DNA of 7,260 nt from Armatimonadota bacterium (GTDB taxonomy: Bacteria; Armatimonadota; Zipacnadia; Zipacnadales; JABUFB01), in assembly GCA_018056145.1 (NCBI GenBank), contig JAGPGE010000289.1:1-7260 (forward strand), read 5' to 3'. The translations under genes and the position numbers were made by a program. Of the stretch, positions 1-6,077 are shown one piece after another. The notes under the pieces were generated by a model, which was not told the origin of the DNA, did no database searches, and was given only the letters and a program-made list of their open reading frames with translations. Each line of letters starts with the position of its first letter. Position 1 is the first letter of the stretch.

Positions 1-834
1 ATCCATGTAGACTTCGATACTCGCTCCGGCGATGGGCGCCCGGGTCCCGTCCAGGCTCACCCCGGTGACCTTGCCCACGATCTTGCCGACTTCAGGGTCC
101 TTCTCCGGCCAGAGCTGGAAGTCCGCGACGGCAGTCTGCCCGGGAGCAACATAGACGAATGCCTCGCCGGGCATGTATCCAGGAACGGCGACAGTTACAA
201 AGTACGGGCCTCTTTGGACAGCGCGCATCACAAAGCTGCCGGTATCATCCGTAATCGCGGAGTATGAGAACCCCGGAGGCGGCGGGTAGATGAAAGGGAC
301 CGCCGCATCAGTGTTGTCGGGGCCGGAGGAGGGCGACGATCCGGCAGCCGTCCCGTCCGGAGCGATGGTTGGGTTTCCTTTGTCGTCCATGATCCAGATC
401 ATGTCGGAGCGGGCGACCACCTCGACACCCACCGCCGGGACCCAGACGCCGTTTTCGTTCTTGATGACCAGACCCGCGATCTGCCCCGCGGGAAGCGGCT
501 TGATCGGCGGAAGTTCGATCTCCTCGCCCGGTTCGATCTCAAACTGGGTGCGGCCCGATTCAGATCCATCGGGGCCGATGATGTCCAGGACATGCTCGCC
601 CGGCGGGATGTTTGGAATGCGGAAAGTGCCGTCGGGGTTCACGCGCACAGGCAGCTCCGTACCGTTGAGAAGCAGTCTGCACTTCTCGGGCGAGCCGCTG
701 GCGAGATCAACGCTCCCCGTCAGGACCCCCGTCTGATTGTTCACCGACGGAGCGGATTCGTCGCCCCCACCTCCGCAGCCGGCCATGAGCGCCAGGACCA
801 GGATGTACAGACCGAGCGCAAGAATGCGCCTCAT
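1..834 (-). CDS. Lipoprotein with carboxypeptidase regulatory-like repeats (3' end outside window)
   Basis: The reading frame is open from the ATG at 834 to the left edge, giving 278 residues with no stop, so the C-terminus is missing. Residues 1-20 form a lipoprotein signal: Arg-Arg, a hydrophobic stretch, then LMAGC with the lipidation Cys at 20. The next residue is Gly, not Asp, which in Gram-negatives would favour outer-membrane sorting. The mature protein opens with a Gly-rich linker. It then shows beta-sandwich repeats of the carboxypeptidase regulatory-like/CNA-B type, each with a G-x-V start, an N/D-x-D-G-x-F turn and a PPGEH-like or RGPYFV-like strand. They lie at about 36-90, 118-245 (interrupted by a Pro/Ser/Gly-rich insert near 158-190) and from 251 to the cut end. 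Such repeats usually serve as structural or ligand-binding stalks; no catalytic domain is visible. The start has a GGGAGGT Shine-Dalgarno at 845-851. Function beyond a surface-anchored beta-repeat protein is unknown. Confidence 0.85.
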   Translation of the reverse strand, partial: MRRILALGLYILVLALMAGCGGGGDESAPSVNNQTGVLTGSVDLASGSPEKCRLLLNGTELPVRVNPDGTFRIPNIPPGEHVLDIIGPDGSESGRTQFEIEPGEEIELPPIKPLPAGQIAGLVIKNENGVWVPAVGVEVVARSDMIWIMDDKGNPTIAPDGTAAGSSPSSGPDNTDAAVPFIYPPPPGFSYSAITDDTGSFVMRAVQRGPYFVTVAVPGYMPGEAFVYVAPGQTAVADFQLWPEKDPEVGKIVGKVTGVSLDGTRAPIAGASIEVYMD

Positions 835-958
835 TGCCCCACCGACCTCCCGATTTGCCGTATACCTGCCTCCGGCGACCTGAAGGCCTCCGGCTGAGGG
901 TGTGACGCTGTGACAGCCATGCATGTTCCGTGTTGTTGAGCGGGTCCTGTCCTGTGGG

Positions 959-986
959 ATTATAGCACGCGCGTCCCCCGGCACAA
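959..986 (-). promoter_or_regulatory. Extended -10 promoter for the lipoprotein gene
   Basis: Read on the minus strand, 967-959 is TGCTATAAT, a perfect -10 hexamer with the extended TGn element. A partial -35 (TTGTGC, 986-981) lies 16 bases upstream. Transcription would begin near 952, leaving an untranslated leader of about 118 bases before the ATG at 834. That leader holds two direct repeats described in the findings. The motif match is seen directly; promoter activity is inferred. Confidence 0.6.
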
Positions 987-1011
987 TCGCCGGTCTCACC
1001 ACCGATTGGCC

Positions 1012-1040
1012 TTGCCCACCGAACCGGCTTTGTGTACTGT
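1012..1040 (+). promoter_or_regulatory. Weak candidate promoter for the plus-strand gene row
   Basis: TTGCCC (1012-1017) and TACTGT (1035-1040) are separated by 17 bases. The -35 keeps TTG and the -10 keeps only the key TA...T positions. It is the best sigma-70-like pair I found upstream of the PspB-like gene, whose ATG is about 70 bases further on. The rest of 835-1108 contains no convincing ORF with a Shine-Dalgarno. The evidence is weak and a different sigma factor could be used. Confidence 0.25.
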
Positions 1041-1108
1041 TCTATGGGATACAGCGCTACTCGCGGGTCCGACTCTCGGCGTGGCCCGCCACGGATGGAG
1101 GAGCATCA

Positions 1109-1474
1109 ATGCCCGACTGGGTTCTCGTCGCGCTCGGGTTCATCGCGGTGCCGCTGGTGGCGGTCATCGGCTTCATCGGGGTGATCGGATTCGGCATCTG
1201 GGTGATCCACAAGAACAAGATGGCGCGGCTCGAGGTGGAAGAGAAGGAGCGCCAGGCCGAATTGGACCGGGAGCTTCTGGGCCTAGGGAGCAAGGAGATA
1301 TCGGCCAACATGCAGGTGATCCTCGACCGGCTGAACGCCCTCGAGAAGCGAATGGACAGGCTGGATGCAATGGGAGAGGTGGAAGCCGCCAAAGCCCGGG
1401 GGCGAATCCCGCTGGGCACCGACCAGCGAACTGCGCGGCCCGAACGCCGGCAGGATGAGACGAATATCGCCTGA
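1109..1474 (+). CDS. PspB-like single-pass membrane protein with coiled coil
   Basis: The product has 121 residues. The ATG at 1109 was chosen because GGAGGAG sits five bases upstream (1097-1103); the frame stays open upstream to 923, but that part reads like non-coding sequence. Residues 4-34 are a long hydrophobic segment ending in WVIHKNK. They are followed by a charged, heptad-like region (about 38-92, e.g. ILDRLNALEKRMDRL) predicted to form a cytoplasmic coiled coil, and then a basic, polar tail. One N-terminal helix followed by a coiled coil is the layout of phage shock protein B, which binds the AAA+ regulator PspF and PspC at the inner membrane. The protein is longer than PspB (about 75 residues), and no PspA, PspC or PspF gene is nearby, so only the architecture is claimed. 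The DUF456 gene follows after 47 bases and is probably in the same operon. Confidence 0.75.
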   Translation: MPDWVLVALGFIAVPLVAVIGFIGVIGFGIWVIHKNKMARLEVEEKERQAELDRELLGLGSKEISANMQVILDRLNALEKRMDRLDAMGEVEAAKARGRIPLGTDQRTARPERRQDETNIA

Positions 1475-1521
1475 CCGGCCGGATCCCTTGCCCGCCCCGT
1501 TGGAAGCCGAAGGAGGCGCAT

Positions 1522-2055
1522 ATGGAGTTTCTGTCGGGCATTCTCGCATACCTGGGCATTGCCCTGTTCGTCATCACCCTGTTCGTCGGCGCATTCATCA
1601 CTCTCCTCGGGCTCCCCGGTACGGTGCTGATCCTGGTGGATGCGGTGATCTACTCGGCGGCCACGCACTGGGAGAAGCTGGAATGGTGGCTGCTCCTGGT
1701 GCTGGGCGTAATCACCCTGGTGGCGGAAATTAGCGACAATGTGGTGAGTGCGGCCGGGGTGAAGAAGTACGGCGGCTCCACCGCGGGCATGATCTGGGCG
1801 ATGGTCGGCGGCCTGATCGGCGCTGTGGTGATCGGCAGCGTCGTCGGGGCCTTCGTGCCCGTGATCGGTCCGATCATCGGCGGGCTTGTGGGCGGATTCG
1901 CCGGCGGTTACTGGTACGAACGCGGCCAGGGCAAGTCCGGCGAGGAAGCAAGACGCGCGGGAATGGGTGCGGTGATGGGACGCCTTGCCGGTACGGTGCT
2001 GAAGTCCGTTCTGGCCGCCGTCATGGTCATCCTGTGCCTGAGCTACGCCTTCTGA
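1522..2055 (+). CDS. DUF456 family membrane protein
   Basis: The product is 177 residues, the usual size for the family. It starts at an ATG with AGGAGG five bases upstream (1511-1516). Hydrophobic helices occupy about 5-45 (a hairpin containing GLPGT), 55-70, 90-110, a Gly-rich stretch near 113-133 (VIGPIIGGLVGGFAGGY), and the C-terminus (about 155-175). The conserved DUF456 core is recognisable: a polar SDNVVSAAGVKKYGGS segment after the second hydrophobic region, then glycine-zipper helices, then a G-x-x-x-G-R-x-A-G-T segment leading into the last helix. DUF456 proteins are small integral inner-membrane proteins of unknown function. The neighbouring PspB-like gene could point to envelope maintenance, but that is inference. 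Confidence 0.88.
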   Translation: MEFLSGILAYLGIALFVITLFVGAFITLLGLPGTVLILVDAVIYSAATHWEKLEWWLLLVLGVITLVAEISDNVVSAAGVKKYGGSTAGMIWAMVGGLIGAVVIGSVVGAFVPVIGPIIGGLVGGFAGGYWYERGQGKSGEEARRAGMGAVMGRLAGTVLKSVLAAVMVILCLSYAF

Positions 2056-2151
2056 AGGTAGCGGCGCGCAGTTGCAGGAGTCGCCGGGCGAGTGCCGAAT
2101 CTAGTCGGTGGGCCAGCGTCGCAACCGGAGCCGGAAGGAGCAGGGCGCTGC

Positions 2152-2949
2152 ATGGATCTGAGCACATCGACCCTCCCCGAGGGCGAATGGCAACTGGCGT
2201 GGCATGACGAGTTCGACGGGGACACACTGGATGAGCGCAAGTGGCTCTACCGGCTGCACCGTTTCGGCCGCCGCGTTCCCCAGTGGACTCCCGAAGCCGT
2301 GCGGCTCAACGGCAAAGGCCAGTTGGAGCTGACCGCTTTCGAGCGAGACGGCCAGTTCTACTGCGGGGCGATCCAGACCGGCTCGAATTTCATGGACCGG
2401 CCCGGCGAGCCGATGTGCTTCAACAAGGACATGATCTGGCCCATCGGCAAACTGGCCACGCCCACTTTCGAGCACACATACGGCTACTGGGAAATCCGCT
2501 GCAAGCTCCCGCGAGTGCCCGGCTGGTGGGGAGCCTTCTGGATTCAGTCCGCGGTGATCGGCAGCAGCCTGGACTACGCTCGAACCGGGGTGGAGATCGA
2601 CGTCCTGGAGAACTTCGAGCGCAACGGCAAGGTCAGTCACAACATCCATTGGGGCGGCTACGGGGCCGATCACCAGTCACGGGGTAGCGGCGACATCCAG
2701 GTGGAGAACTGGCAGGACGAGTACCATAACTACGGCGTGCTCTGGACACCGGAGGCGCTCACCTTCACCATCGACGGCGTGCAGACCTGGACGGTCTCCG
2801 ATGCCGTGCCGCAATGTCCTCAGTTCCTGCTGGTGACCACGGAAATCCGGGGCGCGGCCGGTGGCATGAACACCAACCGGGAGATCCAGGCGGACCAGCT
2901 CCCGGACGTGTTCGTGGTCGATCACGTACGCGTCTTCGATCCGGCCTGA
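2152..2949 (+). CDS. Glycoside hydrolase family 16 protein, no signal peptide
   Basis: GH16 enzymes cut beta-1,3 or beta-1,4 bonds in polysaccharides such as laminarin, lichenan, agar or carrageenan with retention of configuration. The product (265 residues) is essentially one GH16 jelly-roll domain. It opens with LAWHDEFDG (15-23) and has an aromatic cleft segment PGWWGAFW (123-130). The family's catalytic signature E-x-D-x-x-E is present as EIDVLE, placing the nucleophile at Glu148, the assisting Asp at 150 and the acid/base at Glu153. HWGGYG follows at 166-171. The ATG at 2152 has AAGGAG at 2135-2140. A GTG at 2092 would add 20 residues and also has an upstream AGGAG, but they do not resemble part of the fold. 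Neither start supplies a signal peptide, which is unusual for this normally exported family. The substrate cannot be told from the sequence. The gene follows DUF456 after 96 bases. Confidence 0.9.
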   Translation: MDLSTSTLPEGEWQLAWHDEFDGDTLDERKWLYRLHRFGRRVPQWTPEAVRLNGKGQLELTAFERDGQFYCGAIQTGSNFMDRPGEPMCFNKDMIWPIGKLATPTFEHTYGYWEIRCKLPRVPGWWGAFWIQSAVIGSSLDYARTGVEIDVLENFERNGKVSHNIHWGGYGADHQSRGSGDIQVENWQDEYHNYGVLWTPEALTFTIDGVQTWTVSDAVPQCPQFLLVTTEIRGAAGGMNTNREIQADQLPDVFVVDHVRVFDPA

Positions 2950-2957
2950 CGCGTACG
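2925..2957. repeat. Perfect 10-bp inverted repeat over the GH16 stop codon
   Basis: CGTACGCGTC (2925-2934) and its exact reverse complement GACGCGTACG (2948-2957) flank a 13-base loop. The GH16 stop codon TGA (2947-2949) falls at the junction of loop and right arm. The stem is stable in RNA, but no T-run follows, so it is not a canonical intrinsic terminator. It could be an RNA hairpin attenuating read-through or protecting the mRNA end, or a DNA operator for the KaiC-like gene. Function is unproven. Confidence 0.55.
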
Positions 2958-3092
2958 AGGAGGGCTGGTGGGCCGGACTGCGTGGAGAACGAACCATGGA
3001 ATGGGCGCCCGCAGAGAGCACGGATTGCGGGACGGCCCCTGACCGTAACGCTTGCGGCTAGTAAGCAACAGCAGCGTTTGGGAGAGGTCGGT

Positions 3093-4583
3093 ATGGCCCA
3101 GGAGTGCAGCGTGAGCAACACGCGGCTTGTCGGAACCGGTGTCCCCGGGCTGGACACTATCCTGTGCGGAGGCCTGCTTCCCGGAGCGTGCGTCGTCGTG
3201 GAGGGTGCGCCGGGCGCGGGTAAGACCACCCTTGGCCTGCAGTTCCTCTACCAGGGGATCGTGCAGTATGGCGAGCCGGGATTGGTGGTGAGCTTCGAGG
3301 AGTTCCCCGAAGAGCTGCACCGCGATGCGCAATCGTACGGCTGGGACCTGCACACCCTCGAGCGGGATCGCAAGCTGGGTCTGATCTGCACATCCCCCGA
3401 AGTCTTCCTGGAAGACACGATGGCCCCCGACGGGCTGTTCGCGCGCTACGTCGAAGAGATGGGCCCAATGCGCGTGATGGTGGACAGCATTACGCAGATG
3501 GGAAACCTCTCGCGCGACCCCTTCGAATTGCGCAAGTTGGTGTACGGCATCCGCAACGGCTTCAAGCGCCACGGTCTCACCTCTGTGCTGATCACCGAGT
3601 CCGACAATGTTCGCCGCCATGGAGCCCCCTTCGAGCGTTACATCTGCGACGTGGTGATCTGCCTGGAATATCGGCTGGTGGAAAGCTCGGGAGCCAGGGT
3701 GCGGGAGCTTGAGGTGGTCAAGAGCCGGGCACGCCCGCACATCGCCGGGCGGCACCTGTTCGACATCAATGACCATGGGATGGTCGTAGCGCCGGATCTC
3801 GCAGCCATCATGCCGGTCCCGGAAGCGGTTACGCCCGTGGAGCCACGGTTCATCACCACCGGCTCCGCGGGTCTGGACAAGATGCTGGCCGGCGGCCTCG
3901 TGGAGGGCTCCACGACCATCGTCGCCGGGAGCACTGGCGTGGGCAAGACGATCCTCGGACTGCAGTTCCTCATGGCGGGGGCGGCAGCGGGCGAGCGCGG
4001 CCTGTTCATCTCCTTCGAGCAGACGGGCTCCGAGCTTGCCCGCCTTTCGCGCGGCCTGAAGATGCCGGAAAGCCAACTCGGGCCGGATGGTCTCATCACC
4101 GTGTCCTGCCACCGGCCAGGCCGTGGCGCCATGGGGCTCCTGGTGTCCGGGATCGTGCGGATGATCCAGGAACTCAAGCCACAGCGTATCGTGGTGGATG
4201 CCCTGTCCACTCTCGCGAAAGCGCCCATGGAACCCACCAGGGCCAGAGCGGACCTGACCGGGTTCGTCTCCGCGCTGTGTGCCTGCCCGGCTACGTCCAT
4301 CATCTGCGACGAAACCCCGGGCATCGTGGGCGAGTTCGAGGTGACCGGTGGCGTCATGGTCTCCTCGCTGGTGGACAACGTGATCATCCTGCGCTACGTG
4401 GAACTGGGAAGTGAGATGCGCAGGGCCGTGTCGATCCTGAAGGCGCGGTATGTCAGCCACGACAAGGAGATCAAGGAGTACGTCATTGGGCCCTCAGGGA
4501 TCGAATTGATGAGCAAGTTCGATGTGGCGACCGGTCTTCTCAAGGGATCGCCCGTGCGCCGCGACGTGGAGGACTTCTTCTAG
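3093..4583 (+). CDS. KaiC/RadA-like double RecA-domain ATPase
   Basis: The product (496 residues) carries two tandem KaiC-type RecA folds, each opening with a T-G-x-x-G-L-D motif. Domain 1 (about 8-240): Walker A GAPGAGKTT at 38-46, paired catalytic glutamates E69-E70 in SFEEF, Walker B RVMVDS with Asp131. Domain 2 (about 250-480): Walker A GSTGVGKT at 279-286, SFEQT with Glu309 followed by Gln310 instead of a second Glu, Walker B RIVVDA with Asp369. The segment VSSLVDNVIILRYVE aligns with the KaiC CII phosphorylation loop, placing Ser424-Ser425 at the positions of the cyanobacterial Ser431-Thr432 pair. The size is close to KaiC (about 519 residues). KaiC forms ATP-driven hexamers; here a regulatory ATPase/autokinase role is inferred. 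No kaiA or kaiB is in the window, so a clock is not implied. The ATG at 3093 has GGGAGAGG upstream; a GTG at 3111 with AGGAG (3100-3104) six bases ahead is an equally good start. The gene lies 143 bases after GH16. Confidence 0.9.
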   Translation: MAQECSVSNTRLVGTGVPGLDTILCGGLLPGACVVVEGAPGAGKTTLGLQFLYQGIVQYGEPGLVVSFEEFPEELHRDAQSYGWDLHTLERDRKLGLICTSPEVFLEDTMAPDGLFARYVEEMGPMRVMVDSITQMGNLSRDPFELRKLVYGIRNGFKRHGLTSVLITESDNVRRHGAPFERYICDVVICLEYRLVESSGARVRELEVVKSRARPHIAGRHLFDINDHGMVVAPDLAAIMPVPEAVTPVEPRFITTGSAGLDKMLAGGLVEGSTTIVAGSTGVGKTILGLQFLMAGAAAGERGLFISFEQTGSELARLSRGLKMPESQLGPDGLITVSCHRPGRGAMGLLVSGIVRMIQELKPQRIVVDALSTLAKAPMEPTRARADLTGFVSALCACPATSIICDETPGIVGEFEVTGGVMVSSLVDNVIILRYVELGSEMRRAVSILKARYVSHDKEIKEYVIGPSGIELMSKFDVATGLLKGSPVRRDVEDFF

Positions 4584-4617
4584 GGCCAAATCGGCTGCGG
4601 TGGAAGGGGTGTGATGA

Positions 4618-4950
4618 GTGGGCGTGTTCGAGATCAACGAGATCGTGGCGCTGATCGCTGTGGCGCTGGCCTGCGCCGCCACCATGGCGGCTCGCGCGCA
4701 TCCGGCCAACAGCGCACGGACGCGCCTGTGGTGGACCCGTTTCCTCTTCATGCTCGTGCTGGTCCTGTGCGCACAGATCGCCACGAACCTCGAGCAGCTT
4801 TGGCAGGATGACATGCTCGAGCACCGGGTGCTCAACACTCTGGAGCATTTGCTCCTGTGCAGCGCGGGAGCGGGCGCAATGGTCATCGGCGTGCGGGGCA
4901 TCCGCGAGGCATTCTTGAGGCTTGGCAGCGGGGAGGCAGACGGCGCGTGA
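4618..4950 (+). CDS. Small three-helix membrane protein A, linked to the KaiC-like gene
   Basis: I do not recognise a named family. The product is 110 residues, starting at a GTG with GGAAGGGG eight bases upstream (4602-4609), 34 bases after the KaiC-like stop. Hydrophobic helices lie at about 7-26, 38-56 and 73-93. Between helices 1 and 2 is a short polar loop ending in RTRLW (34-38). A loop rich in Asn, Glu, Gln and Asp (57-70) precedes helix 3, and the C-terminus is short and charged. The stop overlaps the next start in a GTGA, so the two products are very likely translationally coupled. The next protein has the same layout with RTRLW at 33-37, suggesting an old tandem duplication. A membrane sensor or anchor for the KaiC-like ATPase is possible but inferred from position only. 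Confidence 0.75.
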   Translation: MGVFEINEIVALIAVALACAATMAARAHPANSARTRLWWTRFLFMLVLVLCAQIATNLEQLWQDDMLEHRVLNTLEHLLLCSAGAGAMVIGVRGIREAFLRLGSGEADGA

Positions 4951-5246
4951 ACCTGGGCATCGCGACCATCGACATGCTGTCCATGTGCATGTTCTTCTCG
5001 GCCGCCGTGCTGGCGCTGGTGGCGAACCGGGAAGCCCACGGACGCACCCGGCTCTGGGCCAGCGCCGCATTGGCATTCGGCATACTCGCGCTGGACAGGG
5101 CCGCCAATGCGGTGGAATGGTCGGGAGCCGACGAACTGCGCTGGCTGGACGCGCTCCAGGGCTACCTGAGCACCTTCGCATGCCTCGTGATTCTGATGCT
5201 GCCTGTGAGGTTCCTGCTGGTTGCGGGCCGGACGAAGGACGAGTAG
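4947..5246 (+). CDS. Small three-helix membrane protein B, paralogue of the preceding one
   Basis: The product has 99 residues and starts at a GTG that overlaps the previous stop by four bases (GTGA), with GGGGAGG at 4930-4936, ten bases upstream. Helices are at about 8-26, 37-53 and 70-92. The RTRLW motif at 33-37 and a following Asn54...Glu57 pair match RTRLW 34-38 and Asn57...Glu59 of the preceding product in the same topological places. The C-terminus is short and charged (GRTKDE), probably cytoplasmic. There is no enzymatic motif. It is the last gene of the plus-strand row and ends 18 bases before the stop of the opposing operon. Function is unknown; partnership with the preceding protein and the KaiC-like ATPase is inferred from coupling. 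Confidence 0.75.
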   Translation: MNLGIATIDMLSMCMFFSAAVLALVANREAHGRTRLWASAALAFGILALDRAANAVEWSGADELRWLDALQGYLSTFACLVILMLPVRFLLVAGRTKDE

Positions 5247-5264
5247 AGTGGCCAACGGAGCGCG

Positions 5265-5441
5265 TCAGCGCGGCTTGTAGTCTTCGCAGCGTGTGGCATT
5301 GGGGCGCTCGGGGCGCCCGCAGGCTCCCCTGTAGTCATACCGGCAGCTGTCGCAGAGGAACTTCCCCGGCGCGCGCAGGGCTTTCCACCACGTCCCGAGC
5401 CTTCTGACCAGCCCCGACAGTCCTTCACGCCGATTCCCCAT
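5265..5441 (-). CDS. Four-cysteine mini-protein (58 residues)
   Basis: This short gene is easy to overlook because other frames across it are also open. Reading from the ATG at 5441 gives 58 residues (59 from the adjacent ATG at 5444), ending at TGA 5265-5267. The N-terminal half is basic with a WW pair. The C-terminal half holds CDSCRYDYRGAC, then RPERPNATRC and EDYKPR, giving a C-x2-C-x7-C-x10-C pattern that looks like a small zinc-binding or disulfide knot. From memory, similar C-x2-C...RPERPNAT-x-C-x-D-Y mini-proteins recur as hypotheticals in high-GC bacteria, but I cannot name a family. AAGGAG at 5448-5453 lies six bases before the ATG at 5441. The gene overlaps the end of the four-helix membrane gene by 17 bases, so the two are probably co-translated. 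Role unknown. Confidence 0.78.
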   Translation of the reverse strand: MGNRREGLSGLVRRLGTWWKALRAPGKFLCDSCRYDYRGACGRPERPNATRCEDYKPR

Positions 5442-6072
5442 CATTCACTCCTTCAGCGACGACGTGCGCTTCGACAGGCTCGCCCGGCAATTCCGGGATG
5501 CGGCCAACGGGCGCTTGCCCGTCTTCGGCTAGCAGCTCCCGCGCCTTCGTGGCTAGGTCCCGCAGTGCCAGGCATGGGTCAACTCCCCGAGTCGAGTCCA
5601 GCACCAGGATGCTGGTCAGGAGTTGCCGGGCGTCAGTGGCCCCCGCCACGATCTCACGTTGCGGCAGAGCCCCGGGACGCCTCCCCGCAAGCGCCGGCCA
5701 GATGAGTCCCGCCGCCGCCGGAACCACGAAGGAAACCTGAAGCAGGCACGCTGGGGCATTACGCAGGGCGAAGTCGAGGGCGAGGTTGATGTCCGCCGGT
5801 CCCGGGCGCAGAGCCTGGACAGCCAGCGACATCAGCGCCGCGTACAGCATGTGGCCGCCCAGCATGAGCGACCAGAGCCCGGCCGCCCGGGGCGAAAGGC
5901 GCTCCAGCCCAAGGGCGACTGCAAGATAGAGGGCCGCAACCACCGCCGGGCATGCCCAGGATGGGATCGCCCATGGCGCCGGCGATGCGCCGTACAACCA
6001 CGCGGCGCAGAGGATCAGGCAAATCCCCAGGAGCAGAACAGCGGCTGCGTCTGAGTGGGCGTTCCCGGACAT
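5425..6072 (-). CDS. Four-helix membrane protein with cytoplasmic tail
   Basis: The product has 215 residues from the ATG at 6072. Helices are at about 11-29, 38-56, 66-88 and 106-128. A basic stretch (RRPGALPQRE, 131-140) follows the last helix, so the roughly 85-residue polar, acidic C-terminal tail should be cytoplasmic. That tail contains a likely helical segment (about 146-184). No known domain is recognised. The start has GGAGAG eight bases upstream (6081-6086). A GTG at 6081 would overlap the preceding stop as GTGA and add three residues but lacks a well-placed ribosome site. The frame continues far upstream as an Arg-rich sequence that is a shadow of the roadblock gene. It lies between the roadblock-domain gene and the cysteine mini-protein gene in one tight operon. 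A receptor or anchor for the roadblock protein is a plausible inference only. Confidence 0.78.
   Translation of the reverse strand: MSGNAHSDAAAVLLLGICLILCAAWLYGASPAPWAIPSWACPAVVAALYLAVALGLERLSPRAAGLWSLMLGGHMLYAALMSLAVQALRPGPADINLALDFALRNAPACLLQVSFVVPAAAGLIWPALAGRRPGALPQREIVAGATDARQLLTSILVLDSTRGVDPCLALRDLATKARELLAEDGQAPVGRIPELPGEPVEAHVVAEGVNDGESA
5448..5453 (-). promoter_or_regulatory. Shine-Dalgarno deciding the mini-protein start
   Basis: AAGGAG on the minus strand, inside the end of the upstream membrane-protein gene, is six bases from the ATG at 5441 and three from the ATG at 5444, favouring the downstream ATG. It also favours this frame over the competing GTG-started frame at 5428, which would begin much further away. 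Confidence 0.6.
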
Positions 6073-6077
6073 TCCGT

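Noticed and set aside
923..1108. Upstream extension of the PspB-like gene to 923
   Set aside because: The extra 62 residues look like translated intergenic sequence with a Cys/Pro/Arg mix. The ATG at 1109 has a strong Shine-Dalgarno directly ahead and begins just before the membrane helix.
2814..3092. Upstream extension of the KaiC-like gene to 2814
   Set aside because: It would overlap the conserved GH16 C-terminus and adds an Arg/Gly/Pro-rich sequence unlike the family.
3638..4387. 249-residue minus-strand open frame
   Set aside because: Another shadow of the KaiC-like gene; Ser/Thr/Arg-rich with no motif or convincing ribosome site.
2922..4460. 512-residue open frame on the minus strand across the KaiC-like gene
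   Set aside because: It is antisense to a gene with clear Walker motifs, has a His/Asp/Gly-rich composition typical of GC-rich shadow frames, and shows no domain.
3093..4583. Naming the KaiC-like gene kaiC and calling a circadian clock
   Set aside because: No KaiA, KaiB, SasA or RpaA homologue is in the window, and KaiC-like ATPases are widespread outside clocks.
5261..5272. Small hairpin CGCG-TCAG-CGCG at the convergent junction as a bidirectional terminator
   Set aside because: The stem is only 4 bp, lies mostly inside the mini-protein stop region, and has no T-run on either side.
5162..5428. 88-residue minus-strand frame starting at GTG 5428 with a GTGA overlap to the membrane gene
   Set aside because: The coupling looks tempting, but the product is low-complexity and runs into the opposing membrane gene. 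The Cys-rich frame starting at 5441 has the better ribosome site and a structured motif.
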